A stretch of DNA of 64,000 bases from Streptomyces sp. NBC_01294 (GTDB lineage: Bacteria; Actinomycetota; Actinomycetes; Streptomycetales; Streptomycetaceae): contig NZ_CP108423.1 in assembly GCF_035917235.1 (NCBI RefSeq), positions 4,431,501 through 4,495,500 on the forward strand. Direction: 5' to 3'. The stretch's first letter is position 1. Each line of letters starts with the position of its first letter. This document shows, in pieces, positions 56,807 through 63,094 of the stretch. The translations under genes were made by a program, and so were the position numbers. The notes beneath the pieces are model-generated. The model did no database searches. It had not been told where the DNA came from and worked only from the letters and a program-made list of their open reading frames with translations.

Positions 56807-57085
56807 TCAGCGGTGGAGCGTGACGGAGTAGCCGTGCGTGCCGGTGCCGCCCGAGGCGAGCGTGTCGGTGACGAGGCGGCCGGCCTTGGCCTGTGCGATG
56901 CCGGTGCTGGGGGCGCGGATGAAGAGGACGATCCCGATGCCGTCCGGGCCCGTGCGCGCCCGGATGTGTTCCATGCCGCACTCGGGTGTGGCGTGGGCCC
57001 ACAGGGCGTCGACCAGGGCGTGTGCCTGACTGTCGGTTGGCGGGGCTCCTCCCGTCGGCATCAAGGTGAGATGGACGGGCAACAC
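56807..57085 (-). CDS. hypothetical 92-residue protein linked to the secreted peptide gene
   Basis: 92 residues from a GTG at 57085, seven bases after the stop of the secreted peptide gene, so surely co-transcribed. Sequence: PVHLTLMPTGGAPPTDSQAHALVDALWAHATPECGMEHIRARTGPDGIGIVLFIRAP... with alternating polarity (alpha/beta) and no signal or membrane helix. Contains DGIGIVLF, a loose echo of the peptide's GIGWD, probably coincidental. No family recognised. Position suggests a partner in peptide maturation or response. Confidence 0.7.
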   Translation of the reverse strand: MLPVHLTLMPTGGAPPTDSQAHALVDALWAHATPECGMEHIRARTGPDGIGIVLFIRAPSTGIAQAKAGRLVTDTLASGGTGTHGYSVTLHR

Positions 57086-57092
57086 CGCGGGG

Positions 57093-57284
57093 TCAGTCCC
57101 AGCCGATGCCGTTGTCCGACGCGCCCGCCGCGGACACGGACACCGTCGCGTGGGCCGGGATCACGTCCCAGCCGATCCCCGTCGGGTTCGTCGCTGCCTG
57201 GGCGGCCGACGCGACGGGGGCCGCCACACCGGACAGGACCGAGGTGACGAGTACGGCGGTGAGCAGGCGGGCGGTCGTGGACAT
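57093..57284 (-). CDS. small secreted peptide precursor with duplicated GIGWD motif
   Basis: 63 residues from the ATG at 57284 (GGGGGAAA upstream). Signal peptide: MSTTARLLTAVLVTSVLSG to an ASA/AQA cleavage site near residue 28-31. The exported part, about 32 residues, contains NPTGIGWDVIP and ends DNGIGWD, so one copy of GIGWD is at the very C-terminus. The repeat is also visible in DNA (GGSATCGGCTGGGAC). Free C-terminal pentapeptides are reminiscent of bacterial signalling peptides (Phr/PapR-like), but that is analogy. Downstream of a structured leader, upstream of the 92-residue gene, adjacent to the XRE/ImmA/MAB_1171c genes. Confidence 0.75.
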   Translation of the reverse strand: MSTTARLLTAVLVTSVLSGVAAPVASAAQAATNPTGIGWDVIPAHATVSVSAAGASDNGIGWD

Positions 57285-57400
57285 GGCTGTTTCCCCCAGT
57301 GGCGGCGTGAGCAGGAAGTTCGGGACCCGGCGTCGGCGCCGTTGCCCCCGGTTCCGGCCGGGAGTTGCCTCCCCCGCCTTCCCGGTGAGCACTATCCTGC
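57285..57400 (-). ncRNA. structured 5' leader of the secreted peptide gene
   Basis: On the transcript GGGAG-GCAA-CTCCC (57373-57360) forms a hairpin with a GNRA tetraloop, soon followed by CCGG-AA-CCGG and a second GGGGGCAACGG segment. A TAGTGC near 57388 may be the -10. Two GGCAAC-loop units in 30 bases suggest a regulatory RNA or a repeated binding site. I do not match it to a known riboswitch. Confidence 0.4.
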
Positions 57401-57493
57401 CGACCCCGGCGACCCCCGGGAAGCCGATCCGGACGTCAGCATTAGGACTGGCCGCATCAGGACGCGAACCCTGCCGACCTGCGGCGATGGCCC

Positions 57494-58762
57494 CTACCGG
57501 ACCTCCTGGCCGCCTTTGCGCCCGTGCTCCTGTCCGTGCCCGGACGAGGGTCGGCCGCCCTGCGGCCGGCCACCGACCCCGGCCGGCCGCGGCATCGCCG
57601 TGGCACCCCCGCGGGGCAACTGCCCGTAGGCCGCGGCGACCTTGAGCAGCCATGCGACCTCCTCGGCGGGCGTCCTGCTGTCCGCCGGGGGCGGCGCGGC
57701 GGCCCGGCCGTCGTCCGGCTCCTGGTGGAGCATCGAGAACAGCCACTCCGCCTCCGCCCGGGCGGTCGGCACACCGCCCCCGACGGGAGCCTCGTCGGGC
57801 GCCTCCGCGGGGCGCTCCGCCCCGGTCGCCGCGGACCGGTCTCGAAGGACGAGGCAGGCATCGCGGATCTCGAAGGCCCTGTGGGCCACGTCGAGCGTCC
57901 GGTCGCCGGCGACGAACAGATCGCGCGTCCGGCCCATGCGCGGTCCGAACGCCACGGACGGGACGGCGTGGAGCAGGTCCGACCACAGCGGATGCAGCCG
58001 CCACAGCGCGTACTGGTCACCGACGTGGCGGACGAGGGTCCTCAGCGGCGGCAGGCCCAGGCCCACGACGATGAGGAGGAGGGATATCACCGGAAGGATC
58101 TCGGAGAGGGCATCGGGGGTCCCGCGCCCCGGGACGTCCGGCCGGCTCTCCTGGCGGGCGAGGAACACCACCCGGTACAGGGTGTAGACGAAGCCCATCG
58201 CGCCGCCTCCGGCCAGGCACACGACTCCGGCGCGCAGGAGACCCGCCGGCACGCTGCGGCGGTTCGACCAGAAGAGCTTCGCCGACAGGGCTGTGGCGAT
58301 ACCGAGGTAGACGTAGACGATGCCCTCGTACAGGCGCACCGCCGGGTCGCCGAGGTGGGCGTCGGTCACCCGGGTCGCCGGAGCGCCGGGGTCGTGCTCG
58401 AAGAAGAAGACGAACAGCACCGTGAGGGCCAGTGCGGCGGCCATCACGAAGACGAGGCGCAGCCGCGCGGCCGCCGCCCGTCGCGGTCCGCGGCCGTGGA
58501 CCGCGATCACGTATTCCACGACGCAGTAGTTCGACGCCAGCCCGGCGAGGTGTTTGATCAGCACGGACAGGTCGGGCGCCCCGGTGAGGCTCCGGATGAG
58601 GTGAACCACCTCGGGCGGCCTGGTCGTCAGCGCCACGGCGACCGCGGCGAGGAAGCCCCACAGGAACCGGGAGGCGCGCGTGCCGCCGAAGGCGGAGGGC
58701 GCGCGCCAGATCACCATCGTCCACATGAGGGCGGGCAGGGTGAACTGGTAGATCGAGTACAT
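57494..58762 (-). CDS. MAB_1171c-like integral membrane protein
   Basis: 422 residues from the ATG at 58762, sharing one base with the ImmA gene's stop (TGATG). Seven to eight helices in the first 270 residues (YQFTLPALMWTMVIW, FLWGFLAAVAVALTT, LVFVMAAALALTVLFVFFF, GIVYVYLGIATALSAKLFW, AGVVCLAGGGAMGFVYTLYRVVFLA, ILPVISLLLIVVGLGLPPL). A cytoplasmic tail of about 140 residues follows (LRTLVRHVGDQYALWRLHPLWSDLLHAVP..., ending in Gly/Arg-rich sequence). The YxLWRLxPLWxxL motif is a hallmark of this actinobacterial family, often annotated as a putative transporter next to ImmA and XRE genes. Function unproven. Confidence 0.8.
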   Translation of the reverse strand: MYSIYQFTLPALMWTMVIWRAPSAFGGTRASRFLWGFLAAVAVALTTRPPEVVHLIRSLTGAPDLSVLIKHLAGLASNYCVVEYVIAVHGRGPRRAAAARLRLVFVMAAALALTVLFVFFFEHDPGAPATRVTDAHLGDPAVRLYEGIVYVYLGIATALSAKLFWSNRRSVPAGLLRAGVVCLAGGGAMGFVYTLYRVVFLARQESRPDVPGRGTPDALSEILPVISLLLIVVGLGLPPLRTLVRHVGDQYALWRLHPLWSDLLHAVPSVAFGPRMGRTRDLFVAGDRTLDVAHRAFEIRDACLVLRDRSAATGAERPAEAPDEAPVGGGVPTARAEAEWLFSMLHQEPDDGRAAAPPPADSRTPAEEVAWLLKVAAAYGQLPRGGATAMPRPAGVGGRPQGGRPSSGHGQEHGRKGGQEVR

Positions 58763-59286
58763 CAGTTGCCCCGCCAGCGGCGCAGACGGCGTACCGGGTG
58801 GGCGAGGCTGGTGGCCAGCCGGCGCGAGGAAGGGGTGCCGACCTGGTCGGCACCGGCGAGGTCGGCCAGGAGCACGGCGATCATCTCCGCCTCCTGTTCC
58901 TCGACGGAGGCGAAGTTGGTGCGTGCAGCGCCGAGCGTCCGGACGACGAGGTCCGGGGTCAGCTCGGAAAGTGCCCGCGCGAGCTGGGCCAGTTCGACGT
59001 TGTGGGTGTGGCCGCACAGGACGTGGCCGAGTTCGTGGAGCTTGATCAGATCCTGGTGGGCCGGACTGGTCTTCTGCTCGTAGAAGATGACGTCCAGGCT
59101 GGGCAGGGCGATCCACGCCCCGCACGGTGAGGCGAACCCGAGCTCGGGCAGCGGCTCCATCACGATCGGACGTCCGCGGTGACGGGCCAGCGCGTCCCGG
59201 AAGGAGTCGACCGTGAACGGGTCGGGCAGCTCGATCTCGGCCAGGATGCCCTCGCACCGTCTTCGCAGACCCCGCGGTACAGGCAT
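58762..59286 (-). CDS. ImmA/IrrE family metallopeptidase
   Basis: 174 residues. HELGH zinc-binding motif within DLIKLHELGHVLCGHTHN. VIFYEQKTSPAHQ precedes it as in ImmA (DUF955). The C-terminal part has EEQEAEMIAVLLADLA, giving the third ligand Glu. ImmA proteases cleave XRE-type repressors in the ICEBs1/phage systems, and an XRE regulator gene is immediately upstream here. In this context, cleavage of that regulator is a testable inference. It overlaps the MAB_1171c-like gene by one base. Confidence 0.92.
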   Translation of the reverse strand: MPVPRGLRRRCEGILAEIELPDPFTVDSFRDALARHRGRPIVMEPLPELGFASPCGAWIALPSLDVIFYEQKTSPAHQDLIKLHELGHVLCGHTHNVELAQLARALSELTPDLVVRTLGAARTNFASVEEQEAEMIAVLLADLAGADQVGTPSSRRLATSLAHPVRRLRRWRGN

Positions 59287-59359
59287 GGCGGCAGCGAATC
59301 CTTCGGTCAGCAGTAGGTCGGCGGTCCGTGCGACGCCCTCAGACTACTAACGATCTTTC

Positions 59360-59902
59360 TCAGCAGCCGTCTTGGGATGTGCGGGCGGTGGCGCCGCCGT
59401 CCCCGGCCGCCTCCGCCTCCAGTGCGCTCAGCCGGTCCGCGAGCGCGGCCAGCATGTGGAGGCTGTTGTCGGACAGACCCGAGGCGCGTTGAGCGAGCCC
59501 GATGACGCCGGCGTTCCCGGTGGCCGCGCGGATGTTCGCCAACGCGTCCAGGGCGAGCAGTTGTTCGTCCACGACAGCGGCCTTGGCGTCGTCGAGGAAG
59601 TAGGTCGCCCCGCAGCGGATCCCGAACGCGAGGCCCAGCCAGTCCAGGGTCTCCACGGTGGGGTTCGGGGACTGGCCCTTCTGCGTGGTGGCCTGGTGCA
59701 GATTGCGGATCGTGTCCCGGGAGATGACGCTGCGTCCGGCGATCCGGTTGACCCGGTCGGCCAGCTCCCGGTAGGCGGGTGCCTTCCCTCCCGCCCGGGC
59801 GGTCTCCTGGACGATCAGCCCGTCGAGCCGCTCGGAGATCTTGTGAGCGCGGTCGGGCAGCGGTGCCGGGTGCTCACGGCCTCCATCTGCTCCTGTGCTC
59901 AT
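59360..59902 (-). CDS. XRE-like helix-turn-helix regulator of the peptide cluster
   Basis: 180 residues from the ATG at 59902. HTH region: ISERLDGLIVQETARAGGKAPAYRELADRVNRIAGRSVISRDTIRNLHQATTQKGQSPNPTVETLDWLGLAFGI, similar to the XRE/Cro fold used in many actinobacterial regulators with ImmA/MAB_1171c partners. The C-terminus is helical and may multimerise. Followed by ImmA after 73 bp. CCAACCTTGTTGG at 59941-59953 lies 39 bp upstream and may be its operator. Confidence 0.85.
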   Translation of the reverse strand: MSTGADGGREHPAPLPDRAHKISERLDGLIVQETARAGGKAPAYRELADRVNRIAGRSVISRDTIRNLHQATTQKGQSPNPTVETLDWLGLAFGIRCGATYFLDDAKAAVVDEQLLALDALANIRAATGNAGVIGLAQRASGLSDNSLHMLAALADRLSALEAEAAGDGGATARTSQDGC

Positions 59903-59940
59903 CCCAGCCAGCTCCCATCCGTCGGGAAAACACGATACCC

Positions 59941-59953
59941 CCAACCTTGTTGG
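59941..59953. promoter_or_regulatory. palindrome upstream of the XRE regulator gene
   Basis: CCAAC-CTT-GTTGG, 5-bp perfect arms, between the XRE gene and the divergent LuxR/TrmB-type gene. A TATCGT -10-like sequence lies on the minus strand just downstream. Candidate XRE operator; inference. Confidence 0.4.
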
Positions 59954-60100
59954 CGATTTTACTAGCGGAACCATCTGTCGCCCGTTACGAGCGGGTTGGG
60001 ACATTTACTGGCCGGAAGTCGTCAGGCTGTTTGGCGCCCTGCGGGGCGGACCGTAGGCTCGTGGCGATTGTAATCGTCGCATGGCTGGGGGGCTGGGCGG

Positions 60101-61090
60101 ATGCTGGACGTATTGGGGCTGGACCGCGGGGTGGAAGCTGTGTACCGGGCGATGCTTGCCCATCCGGAGGGCGGCGTGCAGGATCTCTGCGACCAACTGG
60201 GCGTACCGGAGAGCACGGTGCGCGACGCCCTGGACAAGCTCGCCGACCTCAGGCTGCTGCGCGCCTCCCGGGACGTCATGGGCGAGATGCGGCCGGTCAG
60301 CCCTGAGCTCGGCCTGGATCTGCTCCTGCGACGCCAGGAGGAGGAGCTCCTGCGCCGGCGGCAGGACCTCGAACTCGGCAAGGCCGCCGCCGCGCGGGCG
60401 ATCGCCGAGTACGCCGACCTCCGGCCGGCCACCCGGACCGCGACCAGCGAGCGCCTGGTCGGCCTCGACGCCATCCAGGCGCGACTGGAGGGCCTCGCGC
60501 GGGAGATGTCCGGCGAGTGCCTCGCGGTGATGCCCGGCGGAGCCCAGTCGCAGGCCAGCCTCGATGCCTCCAGACCCCTGGACGATGCGGCCCTGGGCAG
60601 GGGAATCTCCATGCTGACGCTCTACCAGGACAGTGTGCGGTACGACCCCGCCACCCTCGCGTACGCGCGGTGGATGACCGGGCGCGGCGGCATGGTGCGC
60701 ACCTGTCCGACGCTCCCGCCGCGCATGCTCGTCTTCGACCGCCGGGTCGCCGTCGTGCCGATCGACCCGGCCGACACGAAGCGCGGCGCGATCTGCATCA
60801 GCGAAGCCGGGGTCGTCGCCTCCCTGGTCGCCCTGTTCGAGCAGACGTGGCACTCCGCGGTCCCGCTCGGTGCCGACCGCTCCAAGGACGCCCGCACCGG
60901 TCTCAGTACGTCCGAGCAGGAACTGCTCACGCTGCTCGCGTCCGGCCTCACCGACGAGGTCGCGGGGCGGCGGCTCGGCATCTCGGCCCGCAGTGTGCGG
61001 CGGCAGATGGCGGGGCTCATGGAACGCCTGGACGCATCGAGCCGGTTCGAGGCCGGGCTGAAGGCGGCCCAGCGCGGCTGGCTCCAGTAG
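60101..61090 (+). CDS. TrmB-like/LuxR-type transcriptional regulator
   Basis: 329 residues. N-terminal winged-helix (LDRGVEAVYRAMLAHPEGGVQDLCDQLGVPESTVRDALDKLADLRLLRAS), a coiled-coil-like helix (RRQEEELLRRRQDLELGKAAAARAI), a central effector-binding-like domain (SGECLAVMPGGAQ..., RPLDDAALGRGISMLTLYQDSVRYD, GGMVRTCPTLPPRMLVFDRRVAVVPIDP), and a C-terminal LuxR HTH (LSTSEQELLTLLASGLTDEVAGRRLGISARSVRRQMAGLMERLDASSRFEAGLKAAQRGW). It lacks a receiver domain, so it is not a classical response regulator. Divergent from the XRE-ImmA cluster. Confidence 0.88.
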   Translation: MLDVLGLDRGVEAVYRAMLAHPEGGVQDLCDQLGVPESTVRDALDKLADLRLLRASRDVMGEMRPVSPELGLDLLLRRQEEELLRRRQDLELGKAAAARAIAEYADLRPATRTATSERLVGLDAIQARLEGLAREMSGECLAVMPGGAQSQASLDASRPLDDAALGRGISMLTLYQDSVRYDPATLAYARWMTGRGGMVRTCPTLPPRMLVFDRRVAVVPIDPADTKRGAICISEAGVVASLVALFEQTWHSAVPLGADRSKDARTGLSTSEQELLTLLASGLTDEVAGRRLGISARSVRRQMAGLMERLDASSRFEAGLKAAQRGWLQ

Positions 61091-61231
61091 CGCCCCCGCA
61101 GGCCTGGACCCCGACGCCGTGCCGCTCGCCGTCCGGCGCGAAGTACGACCCTTTGCCTTGCGGTGCACGGCACCGGACGCCGCGGGATCACCGGCCTGAT
61201 CCAAAAGAAGCGGCCTGGACGGGGCCGAGTA

Positions 61232-61657
61232 CTAGGCGAGGCCGTCGGCGACCAGGCCGGCGAGGACCGCCTGGCCCAGGGCGTGGACGGCGGACTGGGG
61301 GCGGACCATGACCGTGAACTCCTTGACCCGGCCCGTCTCGTCGAACTGGAGCTGGTCGATGCCGTGGATCTGCTTGCCGTCCACGGTGGCCCGGAAGGGC
61401 AGGATCACCGCCGGGGCCTGCTCGCCGTCGGTGCTGGTCTCGGCCGCGCCCTCGAAGCGTCCGATGTAGCGCAGGTCCTCGAAGACGCGCAGCAGGACCC
61501 CGAAGAGCCCCAGGACCATGGGCCTGCCCTCGAACGGGGTGAACTTCACCGGGCTGTAGAGCCGGATGTCCTCGGTGAACAGGTCCTCCAGTGCGGAGAG
61601 ATCGCGCTTCTCCACGGCGGTGCGGAAGCGTTCGGCGGTTCCCATGACAGGCTCCAC
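61232..61657 (-). CDS. SnoaL-like/NTF2-fold protein
   Basis: 141 residues from a GTG with AGGAGG upstream (alternative ATG 61645). Cone-shaped NTF2/SnoaL-like pattern: RFRTAVEKRDLSALEDLFTEDIRLYSPVKFTPFEGRPMVLGLFGVLLRVFEDLRYIG, then VILPFRATVDGKQIHGIDQLQFDETGRVKEFTVMVRP. Such proteins bind small hydrophobic ligands or act as isomerases/hydrolases. Divergent from the PadR gene, with a concentric palindrome in between, so it is likely PadR-regulated. Confidence 0.88.
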   Translation of the reverse strand: MEPVMGTAERFRTAVEKRDLSALEDLFTEDIRLYSPVKFTPFEGRPMVLGLFGVLLRVFEDLRYIGRFEGAAETSTDGEQAPAVILPFRATVDGKQIHGIDQLQFDETGRVKEFTVMVRPQSAVHALGQAVLAGLVADGLA

Positions 61658-61669
61658 GGCCCCTCCTCA

Positions 61670-61703
61670 TACTCAAGGAATTGACTAGTCATATTCATGA
61701 GTA
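61670..61703. promoter_or_regulatory. concentric palindromic operator between SnoaL-like and PadR genes
   Basis: An inner GACTAGTC (61683-61690) and outer arms TACTCA (61670-61675) / TGAGTA (61698-61703) share the same centre at 61686.5, giving 34-bp dyad symmetry. PadR-type sites of this design bind a dimer. Located in the short divergent promoter region. Confidence 0.7.
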
Positions 61704-61743
61704 GGATGCAGGGACGGACGGGCAAAGGGAAGGGGCTGCCGCA

Positions 61744-62313
61744 ATGGCCTTGCGACATGCCGTACTGGCGGCGCTGCTGGACGCCGAGTACAGCGGATAC
61801 GAACTGGCGAAGTCCTTCGGCATCGGCGTCGCCAACTTCTGGCACGCCTCCCCCCAGCAGCTGTACGCCGAGCTGGCCAAGCTGGAGAAGGAAGGGCTGG
61901 TCGAGGGCCGCCAGGTGGTCCAGGAGGGGCGGCCCAACAAGCGCCTGTTCCAGGTCACCGACGCCGGACGCGACGAGCTGGAGGCCTTCGCGGCGGCCGC
62001 GTCCAAGCCCCTGGTCATCCGTGACGACCTCCTGGTCAAGGTCCAGACCGCCGACCGGATCGGCACCGCGTCGGTGATCGAACAGCTCGAAGAACGGGCG
62101 TCCGCCGCCGACGCCAAGATCGAACTCCTCGGCAAGGTGGCGCGCAAGATGCGCGGCGACCTGGACGAGGACGAGTTCCTGCTCCGGGGCGAGCGGATCG
62201 GCGGGTACCTGACCTGCCTGCGCGGCCTGGCCTTCGAGCAGGGTCACCGGGACTGGTGCCGCCGGAGCGCGGCGATCCTCAGGGAAAGGCAGAAGAACCG
62301 TGCCGAACGGTGA
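61744..62313 (+). CDS. PadR family transcriptional regulator
   Basis: 189 residues from the ATG at 61744. Winged HTH: LRHAVLAALLDAEYSGYELAKSFGIGVANFWHASPQQLYAELAKLEKEGLVEGRQVVQEGRPNKRLFQVTDAGRDELEAF, a textbook PadR N-terminus, followed by the helical PadR C-terminal (Vir_act_alpha_C-like) domain. Overlaps the following GDSL gene by 14 bp. Likely represses the SnoaL gene and its own operon through the palindrome at 61670-61703. Confidence 0.95.
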   Translation: MALRHAVLAALLDAEYSGYELAKSFGIGVANFWHASPQQLYAELAKLEKEGLVEGRQVVQEGRPNKRLFQVTDAGRDELEAFAAAASKPLVIRDDLLVKVQTADRIGTASVIEQLEERASAADAKIELLGKVARKMRGDLDEDEFLLRGERIGGYLTCLRGLAFEQGHRDWCRRSAAILRERQKNRAER

Positions 62314-63094
62314 GTACCTGCGCTACGTCGCGCTGGGAGACAGCCAGACCGAGGGCCTCGGAGACGGGGACGACACGGTGGGCCTGCGCGGCTTCGCCGA
62401 CCGGTTCGCCGGGCACCTCGCGGCCGTCAACCCCGGCCTCCAGTACGCCAATCTGGCCGTCCGGGGACGGCTCGCCGGCCAGGTCCGCGCCGAACAGCTG
62501 GGCCCCGCCCTGGCCCTGCGCCCCGACGTGGCCACCGTCGTCGCCGGGGTCAACGACATGCTCCGGCCGCGGTTCGACGCAGAGGAGGTCGCCGGGCACC
62601 TGGAGGAGATGTTCGCCGCGCTCACGGCCGCCGGGGCGCACGTGGTGACCGTGACCTTCCCCGACCTGGGCAAGGTGGTGCCCCTGGCCCGGCCCGTCGG
62701 GGCCCGCATCGCCGACCTCAACGACCGGATCCGCGCCGCGGCCGCCCGGCACGGGGTCACGGTCGCCGAGACCGCCCGGCCGGCCGCCGTCGCCGACCCC
62801 CGGATGTGGACCGAGGACCGGCTCCACGCCAGCTCTCTCGGCCACGAACGGATCGCCGCGGCCCTCGCCCACGCCATCGGCCTGCCCGGCAGCGACGACA
62901 GCTGGACCCACGCGCTGCCGCCGCGGGCAGCCGCCACGGGCGGTTCGGCCCTGGCGGCCGAACTGCGCTGGGCGGCCGCGTTCCTCGGCCCCTGGCTGGG
63001 CCGCCGCCTGCGCGGCCGCTCCTCCGGAGACGGCCGCACCGCGAAGCGCCCGGCCCTGCTCCCGCTGGACGCCACGCCCTCGGACGCCTCCTAG
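62300..63094 (+). CDS. SGNH/GDSL hydrolase
   Basis: 264 residues. Block I YVALGDSQTEGLGDG, block II-III RPDVATVVAGVNDMLRPRFD, block V TEDRLHASSLGHERIAAAL. The C-terminal extension is Arg-rich (RRLRGRSSGDGRTAKRP) and unusual for the fold. No signal peptide. Part of the PadR operon by 14-bp overlap. Likely an esterase or lipase; substrate unknown. Confidence 0.92.
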   Translation: MPNGEYLRYVALGDSQTEGLGDGDDTVGLRGFADRFAGHLAAVNPGLQYANLAVRGRLAGQVRAEQLGPALALRPDVATVVAGVNDMLRPRFDAEEVAGHLEEMFAALTAAGAHVVTVTFPDLGKVVPLARPVGARIADLNDRIRAAAARHGVTVAETARPAAVADPRMWTEDRLHASSLGHERIAAALAHAIGLPGSDDSWTHALPPRAAATGGSALAAELRWAAAFLGPWLGRRLRGRSSGDGRTAKRPALLPLDATPSDAS

